Made by a program: the position numbers and the translations under genes. Of a DNA stretch of 64,000 nucleotides, positions 1 to 10,599 are shown one piece after another. How positions within the stretch are numbered: position 1 is the first letter of the stretch; each line of letters starts with the position of its first letter. The stretch is from Ulota crispa (taxonomy: Eukaryota; Streptophyta; Bryopsida; Orthotrichales; Orthotrichaceae). The DNA is taken from positions 34,930,002 to 34,994,001 of the forward strand of contig OY987242.1 of NCBI GenBank assembly GCA_963920765.1, given 5' to 3'. The notes under the pieces were generated by a model. The model saw nothing but the letters and a program-made list of their open reading frames with translations, searched no databases and was not told the DNA's origin.

Positions 1-491
1 AGGGTTCCTCTTCTTACAGCATGCGTCGGGATCTGGACTGATTCCATTTCATTTAAATCCGTGTGGCATTCTACATTGCACTGTACTTAAATTACTGCGA
101 GATTTTGAACAGTGCAATTTACTCTCGCACTATCGTGGTCTTTGTAAATAAACTCAGCTTGCGCATATGTTTCATCAGATTAATATAACCTACGGTGTAT
201 CTGCTCTACCTTGTATAATTCGAATTTATTTAACAGTGCCCCTCACGTTATGTCTTAATGCCGTAATCAGTATGAATTTTAAATACTATTCCGCTTTGCA
301 GCAATTAAATGAACGTGCGATTCCTTTGGTTTCATCTCGTGTTTCGCTCTACTTATCTGCAACCAAGAGCGAACCTTAGGTGATTAATTGCAGGTTGGTT
401 CCTTGGTAGGGTGAGGCCGTCTAAGGTGTTACTATATTGCTTATTTAGGTCGTGATGGTCTTTTCTAATTTGCTGTAACTACGATGTACAG

Positions 492-3119
492 GTTTGGGAT
501 AGCGGAACTGGGCAGCTGAAGTTGACTTTGACTGGTCATATTGAGCAAGTTCGAGGTATTATATTCTTTTGGTATAATCCACTCGTGCTTTCCTTATTCA
601 ATAAAGATCAATAACAATAATGTACGTAGGTAGGTGAAATTTAATGACTGATTGTGTTCTTTCGCTTTTTTGTCTTTGAGTCATGTTATGAAAATGGGTG
701 ACTGAATGGTTTTATACAGGTCTGGCAGTGAGTACTCGCCATCCATATATGTTCTCAGCTGGTGACGACAAGCAAGTCAAGTGCTGGGATCTTGAGTATA
801 ACAAGGCGAGTTCTGGCTTTTATGATTTGCATTGATGCATTGAATGCATGCTGGTGTTGCGACTGTTTATTTCAAAGTATGTATGTTATTTGCTGAACGT
901 CGTGCTATAACATTGTGCAGGTTATCCGGTCATACCATGGACATTTGAGTGGAGTTTACTGCTTAGCGCTTCATCCTACACTTGATGTTCTCATGACCGG
1001 TGGACGGGATTCAGTGTGTCGGGTATGGTGTTATTTGTCCTTTTCACTGGTCCTGACGTTTCATTTGGAAATTAAGCATTGTGAGTATTTTATTTTGGAG
1101 TTTGAAGTCCTTACACATAATATTTCTCTGTGCAGGTATGGGATATGAGAACTAAAGCACAGGTGTTTGCATTATCTGGGCACGAGAATACGGTTTGCTC
1201 TGTGATTACGCAGGCTACTGTAAGATTTCAATACTGCCTTTTTTGTCGATGCATGCATAATGCTCTGAGCCGTGTCGCATCTTGTGTCCATAGTAGTTGA
1301 TTGGGGAAGTTTAAGATTTCTGGACCTTGTAGAATTTGGAGCTAAGGTAGTTCTTCTCTAAGTAACTTATATGCCTAAACAGTGGATTATTGCTCTACCT
1401 TTGATCCATTGACGTGAGTGTTTTGTGCTTATGCATTTAAGGTAGTTTAATCATGTAAGTAATGAGGAGTAAATTTGCACTTCATGGATACGTTGTTGCT
1501 TGCTTGCGAAGTACCAGAATACTTACACAAATCTACTGATGCTTTGCACTTGTCCTTGGACCCAATATTTCAGGACCCACAAGTTGTAACAGGATCACAC
1601 GACACCACAATTAAGCTTTGGGATCTTGCAGCGGGTTTGTAACTAATCCTTCCTTGTATCTCAGCCCTTGGTTTTGAAATTTTCATTTGAACTGCTTCTT
1701 ATAGTCTGAAATTGTCACGTAACAAAGGCTGAAAGTTAGAAGTTAGATTGTTACATTTATTTTCCTAATCGTGCCTCATGTCATCTGTGCTTTTTACTCA
1801 GGTAAAACTATGTCAACGTTGACGTTTCACAAGAAGTCTGTGAGAGCACTGGCTATGCATCCATTTGAGTGAGTTTCAGCTCTCGTTTTGTGATGAGAAT
1901 ATATCTGAAAGCTAACTAAGTACTACATGCTGTTTTGGCTTGTTACGGTGTAGAAGTAGCGGATGTTTAGTCTTTTGTGTGACTTTTGAAATTTGACTTA
2001 AAGTTCTTTTTCTCTGCCGTTTTTGCAAGAGTCTATATTTGTCTCGTCTCATGAAATAATTTTATTTTCTCCTGGCTTGAACAGACATACCTTTACCTCA
2101 GCTTCAGCAGACAACATTAAGAAATTCCGACTGCCCAAGGGAGATTTTTTGCATAACATGCTGTAAGTGTTCATTGTACAATTTACCCAGGTTTCTTGTT
2201 ATTTGCTTTCATATACTCGTGACGAGCTAGTATGACCTTGATTTAATGGTCTTCATTTGTTGACCTTTTACATCCAACAGTTCTGGGCAGCTGATTTGTT
2301 CACATTGTGGATGTTGTAGCTAGTGTTTGTCTCGTGCAATTTTTGAAAGTCTATCAATGTGGTTGTGTAGTTCTTTCCATAGCGTATCCCTAGGTCTGCT
2401 GCTGATTATGTGGTGTTGTGGTGTTGGAATTTGCAGATCTCAGCAGCGTACAATTGTTAACTGCATGTCCATCAATGAAGACAATGTTATGGTGTCAGCA
2501 GGTGCATACCCCAGAACCGTTTGTGGACCTTTTTTTTGAAGTCCAAATGACTCTACCAGCGTATTTCAGTTGCGTATTTATTTCTGTTTACTTGAGATTA
2601 GACTTCTCACTTTTAGTATTACTAATGACGTGCAGGTGATAATGGGAGCATGTGGTTTTGGGATTATAAAAGTGGGCACAACTTTCAGCAAGCTCAGACA
2701 ATCGTGCAGCCTGGTAGTCTACTTTTTTCCATTTTCTCATACGTGCTTTTCCAGTTGTTGAGCCATGGGCAGGCCGACTCTTTTCATGGTCCGTTGCTTG
2801 TAAAACTTGCCTTTCTAACCTTTCAAGGAACATGGGATATCTGATTCTTGTCAAGCTCCATTTTGTGGATAGTTTTTAATTGCAATCGGCTTTATGCTCT
2901 TGAAGAAGCTTATTGACCACATGCACTGCTGTGATTTTGCTTTCAGGTTCGTTGGACAGCGAGGCTGGAATATATGCCCTTTCATACGATCAGACAGGCT
3001 CTCGGTTGATTACTTGTGAAGCAGATAAGACTATTAAATTTTGGAAAGAAGACGAGACAGCCACTCCAGAAACCCATCCGATCCACTTTAGGCCACCTAA
3101 GGATATGCGCCGGTTCTGA
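492..3119 (+). CDS. PRL1: PRL1 / PLRG1 / Prp46-type WD40 protein, 3' part
   Basis: This is the C-terminal 285 residues of pleiotropic regulator PRL1, a nuclear WD40 propeller protein of the Prp19/NTC spliceosome-activating complex that also acts as a DCAF adaptor for CUL4 ligases. Ten exons are readable: 492-555, 720-805, 921-1022, 1136-1219, 1574-1634, 1802-1868, 2085-2162, 2437-2501, 2636-2713 and 2947-3119, and all phases agree. Diagnostic stretches are [40 protein letters not shown] and the conserved C-terminus PKDMRRF before TGA. About five WD repeats lie in the window; the N-terminal part of a protein that is about 490 residues in Arabidopsis lies upstream of base 1. Bases 1-491 read as intron. 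All introns are GT-AG except 806-920, which begins with GC. Family identity is very secure. Confidence 0.95.
806..920 (+). other. GC-AG intron in PRL1
   Basis: The exon ends ...TATAACAAG and the intron starts GCGAGT, ending TTGTGCAG. Only a GC donor keeps the conserved join [13 protein letters not shown]. The nearby GT at 811 would add four bases and break the frame. GC donors are a known minor class, usually with a strong surrounding consensus as here. Confidence 0.85.
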
Positions 3120-3800
3120 TAGGTTTTCTCCAATTGAGGGATAGACTTTTGCAAGGACGTAGCAGCATTCCTCTGTTGATGGGGGTCTGAGGATTCTCCG
3201 GGATGCTTTTCAGGTAGAAATCCTGCATGCGTGGATGTTGTATCATATTTTTTTTCTATCCATACGCATTGGACATCTCGTATAACGCAAATAGTTTAGC
3301 ATATTCTGAGTTTGCCGAGAAACTATTCAATTCGTAGTGATTGAATCGTGTGATGCATACCTTTCAACTGGATTTCAAACGTTCCAACTAATTAGATTCC
3401 AGACCATGTTTCAGGCCTTGATTCGGGTCGGACTCGGTCATTTCTATCAGTTCACTTTCTCAATGGATGTTGTAAGAACTGTGGAAATACGCTTACTTCA
3501 TTTTTTTTGCCGAACCTACTTTTGTCTCGTTGATGATAACTTGAGAGGTTTTTGCCAGGATAGTTAGGCATAATGTGAGAATGAAGTCTAAACATGTTAA
3601 GTTATGAAAATGCATGACGATTAAGGAACTTTCAATTCCTCAATGCATCTTATTAGGGCTTGTTTGTTTATTGATGGTATATTATTACATGAGGCCGAAA
3701 GTTTGGGCTGATTTTGCATGTATTTTTGGAAGTGATTCAAGAACATCATTTAGAATCAGTCTTCGGTGGTGCAAGCGGGGATGGTGAACAGGCAACTCTC
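3120..3800 (+). other. PRL1 3' UTR and downstream spacer
   Basis: This stretch presumably begins with the PRL1 3' UTR. The rest is T-rich spacer with no coding pattern. I see no clear terminator or repeat in it. Confidence 0.4.
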
Positions 3801-3891
3801 AAACAATAGGGGTTTTCAGATATCTCAAAAAAAACGGTGAACAAATGGTCATGAATGAGGTTTTGTTCATGGTGAACGTGAAGTCATGAAA

Positions 3892-3945
3892 GTGAACGAC
3901 TCATGAGGACCTCCAGGAGGTCCTCATGACTTGTTCACGCGTGAA
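3892..3945. repeat. Two abutting palindromes
   Basis: Bases 3892-3938 form a hairpin with arms of about 22 bp centred on the A in ACCTCC-A-GGAGGT. The outer parts read GTGAACGACTCATGAG and CTCATGACTTGTTCAC. It overlaps a perfect 14-bp palindrome GTTCACGCGTGAAC at 3932-3945. GTGAAC/GTTCAC words recur from 3830 to 4430, and the outer edges near 3808 and 4431 carry TAGGGG-like and CCCCTA-like ends, so this may be a decayed transposon. Its family is not determined. Confidence 0.55.
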
Positions 3946-4785
3946 CAACGTGAAGTCTCTCTCCTTGCCTCTCCTGCTAGCTCTGATTGTGTTTTTGTTG
4001 CTCCAGCTCCCGCGCCCGTGTCCGTGCCCGCACAGTGCTTGTTTGAGTTGTTGCCTGGGCTCTTGCTCTGGGCCTCTGGCTCTCACTCCGCGCCTCTAGA
4101 TAGTTTGGATGCAGAGTTGATTGCCAGGTCAAGGTCATTCAAGGAATCGTGATGTGCGAGAAGCAACAATGGTGGAGCTGAAGAGATCTTGATTAGAAGC
4201 GGACAACTGTGGAGACTAAAGGTTCCAAATTAGAAGCAACGATAGTGGAGTTCAAGGGATCTGTACGGAATTAGTGATTGTGGGCAAAGTTGAAAGGGTG
4301 GTGAGTAGTTCACTACAATTCAAATATTTGGATGGGTGATCTTGAGAACATGAACGGTGGCTTGGCTAACTTGTTCACCAATTTCATTCACGTGAACAAA
4401 ATTGCCTCTGAACGACATATATGAACCCCCTAATAGTGTATCCATTGTACAGTAGTGCTTGGTTAACATGAAGGCATCCAGATAGAATTTCTTTTCATCT
4501 TACAGAAGCATTCACCATAGCAAAGCCATGCTTCTAGACTTCCTGCATGTGGGGCACCATAAAGGCAAATTTCTCTTACGTATACACTTTTTGTTCATAA
4601 AGTAGCCCTTGGACATTAATGCAAGAGGTGCTTTTTTCTTATGGAAACATTTTTTCTTACCCGGGCAAAGAACACGTGTTCCTGGCCTGATTGGGACAGG
4701 GATAGTCATGTTAGGGAAACATTTTTGTTACATAGGTTAATCCTATGGAGGCACCACTGTATAAAGATGGATTTTGTTCCTTTGC

Positions 4786-4865
4786 TCAACCCCTAAATGC
4801 CTATAGCATCAAATTTTTGGTGTGCAAAACACCAAAATTTGGTGCCTTGTGCATTTAGGGGTTAA
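4786..4865. mobile_element. 72-bp TTAA-target MITE (piggyBac/Kolobok-like)
   Basis: The element spans 4790-4861 and is almost a pure hairpin: CCCCTAAATGC at one end and GCATTTAGGGG at the other, with inner arms CACCAAAATTTGGTG-like. It is flanked by TCAA (4786-4789, one change) and TTAA (4862-4865). The ends match the larger copies at 27978, 32951, 44500 and 55278. Confidence 0.75.
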
Positions 4866-5399
4866 GAAATGAAGGTAGATTTTCCATTTGTTACTAGTTG
4901 TGATGGTTGTTACACTTTTGAAATCCTTTTGATTTAGAGGCACTATTTCTACAGTTGTACCTTTGGTACTTAATTAGGATTAATATGAATGATTAACATG
5001 AATCACTATGCATGGAATGATTTTACTTGTTCATTAGCAGTAGTGTGCATGCGCTAAAAAATGTACTTTAGTGTTACTTTTCCCATTACTTTTATGGACA
5101 TTTTGAAGAAATGCAAGAGATGACTAATTGGAGTACTTTTCGTGCAAAGCATATTTCAAAAGAATTAAAACAAGTATCAAAGTCATTGAATGGATCAATG
5201 TCTTATCTATAATTTTGTAGTTTTTTTGTTCCACCCTCGCTTATACAAGTGGAATGGTTGGAGACTATAAGATACAAGGTAGTGTGTTTGAATTGTGACC
5301 CTCTCTTGTAAAGCGTTCTATAATTAGTTCAAGAATGGATATGAAGTGGTCATTTAATGAACTTCTTTAGTCACTGAATGGATAGAAGAAAAAGTGTAT
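4866..5399. other. AT-rich spacer
   Basis: No coding pattern and no clear repeat ends are visible between the small MITE and the dispersed repeat at 5400. Confidence 0.4.
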
Positions 5400-6042
5400 T
5401 TTATTGCAAGAGCCAATCATGATGACAAGGCAAGTCATATGTTATACAAGTGTCTCAAGAGTTTTAATTGGGTGAAACACCATACAGGGTGTGGTGGCAA
5501 GCAATGTCTTACAAGCTACAACTAATCAATACTCATTGCAAACTTCCTTGTATGTGCTTTATGGTAAAGGGAAATTCAATAATAAGGATTCAAGCATGTT
5601 TTAAACCCTTGTTGGAGCAACTCTCACCAATTGTGCTAGTCATTGTTTTTTGTGCAATAGCAATTCAAAGCCCTAAAACTTAACCTACAAAGAAGTAAAA
5701 TCTTTAGTAATTTGCAAGTGTGTGCATTCACATCTAATCTTGCTACTCGCAAAATTTGAGACAAATCATGGGCTTATAGAATTTTGCAAAAATCATTAAA
5801 TAGCAACTACTTGCCAAAAATGAGATTTTGCCATCACAAGTTGTTTGATCAAATGTTATAATCTCCCATCTCTCATGATCAATTGTTCCCAAAATTTGCA
5901 ACCGTTTTCTAAATAGGCTTTCCACTATTTTCAAAGGTCACTTTTTGTGGATAATCCAATTGACCAAGATACGATTCATCAAAATTGTAGGTCTCCGAAA
6001 AGCTTGATTTTGGTGAAAATGGCCTGGGCGCTCCGGGGTTAA
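5400..6042 (-). repeat. Dispersed repeat, inverted partner at 53.2-53.9 kb
   Basis: About 600 bp from 5400 to 5990 matches the reverse complement of about 53205-53870. Recognisable shared words are AAAGTGACCTTTGAAA, GATGGGAGATTGTAA and TTGCCTTGT. The right edge reaches CTCCGGGGTTAA at 6042, which resembles the GGGGTTAA end of the TTAA-target family. Copies are well diverged and no open frame is shared. Confidence 0.6.
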
Positions 6043-6203
6043 ACGCTCGGATATGTGTAAGGTTAACTTAGACGAATTTTTTTCTTGTGGTTGTGTGCAA
6101 TTATTTGAGACTGTCTTGTAGGTCTATACATCCTTGTAAGTACTGTACTTCTCTTGCAAGTCACTTCGACCAGGCAGTTGATTCCTTGGAGGAATTACGA
6201 GCT

Positions 6204-6808
6204 ATGGCCGATTCGAGCACTCTAAATTTGCGTAACAAAGTGGCGATAGTGACAGGAGGAAGTGATGGCATTGGAAAAGAGATTGTACTCTCACCTTCAC
6301 TAGACTAGACAAGGGGCAAATGTGGTGTTCCACCTATCTGAGCAACAAGGAAAAAAAGCTACACAACTGGTTTCTGAAGTAACTTACAATCGAGAGGACT
6401 TGGGAAAACCATAGATAGCTGTGAAGACACATGTGAGCATTGAGAGGGATGTGAAAGATCACTTTGACAGGGCAGCAGAGGAAACCTCTGGTCAGATCCA
6501 CATCGTGGTCAACAACGCAGGTAAGCAATTTCTATCACATTCGCAAGTCCCCGAGATGCACAAAAGCGGTGTCTATAGATTTAGGGTTACCTCAATTGTT
6601 CTGTGTGGCGCCGGGGCCAGTGGCGACGGAGTTCTTCTAGCGAGGCAAAAGCCATGCCAGGAGATGATTGAGCAACAGTCTTAAGCTCCGCCACTGGAAC
6701 GCATTGACCAGCCCCAAAGACATTGCAAATGTGGTGCTTTTCCTGGCGAGTAAAGAAGGAGAGTGGCTGAACGTACAGGTGATTCGGGCAAATGGCGGTC
6801 TTGCTTGA
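6204..6808 (+). pseudogene. Decayed classical SDR (NADPH-dependent aldehyde-reductase-like)
   Basis: The remains of a short-chain dehydrogenase are clear. The start MADSSTLNLRNKVAIVTGG runs into the cofactor loop TGGSDGIG (6253-6276). Then GANVVFHLSEQQGKKATQ, HIVVNNAG and the C-terminal APGPVATEFF, SPKDIANVVLFLASKEGEW and QVIRANGG follow. The order fits plant aldehyde-reductase-like SDRs. It cannot make an enzyme: the frame shifts between GKEI and GANVV (about 6285-6320), a TAG interrupts after REDLGKP (6413), a TAG follows ATEFF (about 6638), and the central stretch with the catalytic Ser and YxxxK is missing. The NNAG codons are followed by a good donor GTAAGC, so the parent gene may have had an intron there. 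A functional spliced gene using distant exons is unlikely, because only about 150 bp separates NNAG from the C-terminal part. Confidence 0.8.
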
Positions 6809-6897
6809 ATTTTAGCGACACGTACATGGTCGAATTGCAGCAACGTATTCAGTTGCGAGAAGTTAGGATAGATAGATGCCCATCCTCGTATAAATCC

Positions 6898-6932
6898 AAA
6901 ACGGGGTTTAGGGTTTTTAGGGTTTAGGGTCG
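6898..6932 (+). promoter_or_regulatory. Telo-box-like TTTAGGG cluster
   Basis: GGGTTTAGGGTTTTTAGGG is followed by TTTAGGGT, giving three near-perfect plant telomere units. Similar AGGGTTTAGGG words recur at about 7277 and 7305. In plants telo-boxes (AAACCCTAA) sit in promoters and leaders of housekeeping genes, and short interstitial telomere tracts also arise at break repair. An ATG with an open frame follows at 7044 and a donor-like CAG/GTGAAT at about 7095, so a first exon is possible, but I cannot connect it to a gene. Confidence 0.45.
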
Positions 6933-8300
6933 GTAAGCTCTGTTCCAAAAAATGCGCGTTCTTACCACATTTTCAAGGAAAACCCAAAACGTCATCATCT
7001 GAGTGATCTTCTGTTTTCGAGCACAGCTTATGATCCTCCTTTGATGTCCGCAGTGTGTTCTGAACCAGAATGTCTTGCATCTATTTTATTACAGGTGAAT
7101 CTCTTACCTGTTGTTTGTGAAAATTGTACTTCTTTGCCTCTTTCGAACCGAGGAGTTTTCCGTGTTTTTCATTTTTTTGAAGTTCAGCGATGGGAATTGT
7201 GTTGTATGATTTTGGCTGTTTTAGGATCCCAGTGTCGATTCTTAGTTCTGCGATTTTTTGCCTCTAAGCTCGACGCAGGGTTTAGGGTGGTGTTGAACTT
7301 CTGTTTTAGGGTTTGGACCTCGTGGATGAAGTTGGTAGAATACTAGTCTTTTCACGATTATTTCTACTGGTATGAAGCTCTCTCATTTGAAATTGTAAGC
7401 TGCAGCAGTTTTAGTTCTTAATGTGATGAACACCGTCTCTGTGGCGCTGGCCGAATTACGAGGGCACGGTTGATGTTACACATTCTAACGAAGTTGAACA
7501 AAATACAAAACAATGCGTTTAGACTGTGAGATTCCACAGCCATCTATATTTTCTCAGGTTGTTCCATGAGTTGCTGCGCATTAGTAGCAAATTCACAACT
7601 GGATCGAATTTCCTGCGTCTTACGATCTCAAACAAAGCGTCAGACAGAGGTGGTGGGTGACAAATGGATGGGGGACATGCAATAACACAGATTAAAGAAA
7701 CACAAAGGTTACGCAGGCTCTCAGCCGCAAGCAAACGGTTACAGCCGAATGCGTAGTAATCAACACTGGTGTAACAATTATACGGCTAATTGGGTACATC
7801 AGAAAAAACACAAGATTTTAAATTATGTCGATACCTGAGGGTCACCGGCCTCATTAGATATCAGAATCACATGAAGAGATAAAACTCAGGCAGGTAAGGA
7901 TCAAGCTATTTCTCGCTAAGTTTGGTTCAAAAGACTAGAGCATTGCTCGTTGCTATCTGTACAATAATATGGGTGTAGGTGAAGCCTGAGCATCATGAAG
8001 TGCGGAGCAGACACATCGTTGGTGCTCTCTGTAACAAGAGAAACGAGAGCAAAAATTAAGATTGATTCCAAATACGAACCAGCAGAAGCTTCGAAATTTT
8101 GAAGAATGAAAACAGTTCCTCAAGTGGCGAAGAGTAGTCCTCACTGGCTCATTTTCCACTCTCACTGAGCAACATTCTCTGTTCATCTTTCATAGTACAA
8201 TGATACTAAACTCCCAAGAATTGTAACAACAGGATGTTGCAGTGTACGCCGTTGCTCGGCAGAGAGGGAAGAGAAATGGAGAGAACATACCAAACGTCTG
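6933..8300. other. Unassigned mixed-composition spacer
   Basis: The base composition is less AT-rich than the deserts further on, and short open frames occur on both strands, but none shows a family motif. It may contain untranslated exons of flanking genes. Confidence 0.3.
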
Positions 8301-8368
8301 AATGACGGTGCGGGGAATTAGCATGCAGAACGCTCGCGGAGTCCGTACCGATTCTATACCAGACTCGC

Positions 8369-9199
8369 CTAGTTCGACGATGGTCCACGCAGTCGTTTCT
8401 TCAGCGTTTTCTCACGCTCGAGGGCGAGCTTGGATTCCTCCAGGGCTAGCAACTTCTCGCGGTGCTTCTGCTCGTTCTCCTCCCGCGATCGTAAGGCAGA
8501 CACCAGAGGAAGGAGCGTCATGTTGAGGACCTCTTCGACATGAACCTTAATGGAGGAAGTTATCCCTGGCAATAGGTCAAGTACATCGAAGTGCCCACCC
8601 GATCTCTTTCTGCCACCAGTCTTTGGATCGGTTCGCTGAGAAGGAGTATGGTCTGCCACCATCTCTCCTTGAGATGCGCCAGCGATCCAGTTGTCTGGGT
8701 CAGGGTCCGAGAAATGTTTGAATTTTTTCGATTGGTTTCCTTCAATTCTCATATTGAACATAGGGTTTATAAAGGAACTACTTCGGTTATTTTCTCTAAG
8801 TCAAGACTTGAAACCGGTTTTGAGCATGTTTATAAATTGCAAACGGTTTTTTCTCATTCAACTGGCTAGCTTTGAACTAGCGGTTGATTCTTCTAGGACC
8901 TTGGTTGGGTTCGATTCTTAAACACTTTCCAACCAAATAGTAGGGAAAATTATACCTTCTTTGTCCAATTCTTCTTTGTCCAATTCTCAATCTTCAGAGG
9001 TTGGAACGTGGCACTCTCCTTAATTTCGGAGGTCTCTTTCAAAAAAAGAAAAGAAAAGAAAAAAGAAAAAAAGAAAAAAAGAAAAAAAACCTGCTGCATT
9101 GGGAATCAAAGAATCCGCGGAGCTGACGGCATCCTGCAATTTGTCGCCCTCCATCATATCCCCGCCTCCCATCGGCCTTATGGCTGAGTCTTCCTTCAT
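8369..9199 (-). CDS. Putative two-exon protein with trihelix-type coiled-coil tail
   Basis: The well-supported part is an open frame of 130 codons on the minus strand from 8761 to the TAG at 8369. It begins FNMRIEGNQSKKFKHF, has a charged middle with GGRKRSGGHFD, and ends in a Glu/Lys-rich helix (REENEQKHREKLLALEES then LALEREKTLKKRL). This resembles the tail of plant Myb/SANT-trihelix proteins and is like the tail of the protein at 13765. A possible first exon lies at 9091-9199 (MKEDSAIRPMGGGDMMEGD..., ending at a GCAG/GTTTTT donor). The join is not proven, and no DNA-binding domain is visible between them. It could be a truncated paralogue or a gene fragment. The function is unknown. Confidence 0.45.
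9041..9090. repeat. A-rich simple repeat (AAAAG)n
   Basis: A purine tract of AAAAG and AAAAAG units. On the minus strand it is a T/C-rich tract just after the putative donor at 9091. Confidence 0.9.
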
Positions 9200-9255
9200 C
9201 GCCTGCACTTCAAGGGAAACTATCCAAAATGACAAAACTATGTTCGGCTGGTTAA

Positions 9256-9361
9256 ATCTACAGAAATTGTCCAATTTGACAGTCTGAATTGACTAAATGT
9301 GTCCAAAATGACACATTTAATCAATTCAGACATGTCAATTAGGACACAATTTCTTGTAGTG
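9256..9361. mobile_element. CACTA-like MITE
   Basis: A near-palindrome. The right end on the minus strand reads CACTACAAGAAATTGTG, the classic CACTA (En/Spm) terminus. The left end is a decayed match, CTACAGAAATTGTCC. The core is a perfect hairpin GTCTGAATTGA...TCAATTCAGAC around CAAAAT (9281-9331). No target duplication is clear. Confidence 0.6.
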
Positions 9362-9480
9362 CTGCTTGACAGTCTTCCACCAAAAAACATCGTTTTGGTG
9401 AAACGGCACATGGGCATGTGACATTTTTTTAAGGCCGTCCAGAATTTATGGTACAGTAGAGGACTAGGTTCTTTGATAGA

Positions 9481-10011
9481 GTATTCGGTGGAACCGGTGA
9501 ACCATACATTTTTCTAGATAGAGATGCGTGGGACAGAGGGCTTGTAGTACCTGCCTACTCGCTTCAAATATTCAAAAATTTTTTTGCTGCGAGTTTTTTC
9601 AGAAAAACGCTGATATCAGCAAAAGGGAAGAAGCCTCAGTCTGCAGATGCGTTACGCAGCGTTTTAGTCATCAAGCAAGTGATGCCATAGAATTCTCGAT
9701 AGCATAAGCTGGCATTGAAGACAGTATGGTTTTTAGTATATCCCTTTTTTGGTTTTCTATTTTGCGTGGAGTACCTCTTCCACTCATAGATTGTTTCCAT
9801 GCTTCCATCTGGGTGTCCGTGATACCGCAAAAAAAAAAGATATATATCTATTTTTTTTTTTGCTTATGAAAATAGGTCTTCAAAAAGACGTTTTCCATTT
9901 TCGGCTTCTTATTCTGCCTTGTCCGCAAAGACTAGGCAGGTACTACGAGCCCTCTGTCCCACGCATCTCTATCTAGAAAAATGTATGGTTCACCGGTTCC
10001 ACCGAATGCTC
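9481..10011. repeat. Near-identical 77-bp inverted arms around a 375-bp spacer
   Basis: Arms 9481-9557 and 9933-10011 are reverse complements with only about two differences, which means a young duplication or gene conversion. Each arm carries the same open frame, containing GGTGEPYIFLDRDAWDRG. In the left arm it continues on the plus strand to a stop near 9684. In the right arm it is the end of a minus-strand frame running from about 10216. No protein family is recognised. Target duplications were not found. Confidence 0.8.
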
Positions 10012-10416
10012 GTAATTGGATGCTCTTGGGCATCTTTGCGCAATGCGCTTCAGGTGCTTTAGATACCCTTAAGTGCTGTGCCTTTGAAGCTTCGCCCTTT
10101 ACTTCAATTTTTATGAGCATAGCAAAAAGAAAAAAAATACTTTTGGGGATCTTGGTTCCTTCGTTGTCCTGGTTGCAAATTACAACACAGTTTTTTGGTA
10201 ACCTACACAACATCAACCATTCTATAGACGTTCATCACAGAACAATATTTAAACTTATCAAAGGAAGAGTCCCTAGGAAAGTGACCATTACCAACGAACT
10301 GTCTACGCGAAGGCATTTCCATGGCATTGTTCACCAAATACTGCTTATGAAAAAGGTCATTGATTCACACAGAGGCATTTCAATGACCATGTTCATGGCA
10401 TTGTCAAATATAGTGT

Positions 10417-10447
10417 AATTTGACATGTAATTGACATGTCAAATTCA
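10417..10447. repeat. Short palindrome
   Basis: AATTTGACATG, spacer TAATT, CATGTCAAATT form a perfect hairpin arm pair (the spacer includes part of the word GACATG). It lies just downstream of the HMA gene on the minus strand and could sit in its 3' UTR. Confidence 0.5.
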
Positions 10448-10599
10448 GCAAGCATAAGCACTGGAGGATGTTGATTATAATGCATATTTGGAACGATATC
10501 GTATTGATTTCGTAAAAATAAACAGCTCTTGATATTTTCACATGCAATGTGTAGTTTTCGCAAAACTACTGTGTCAAAGATTCCCAAGGTTTTCGCTTG

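Noticed and set aside
8895-8935. tRNA-like word GGTTCGATTC
   Set aside because: No matching acceptor, D or anticodon stems could be formed around it.
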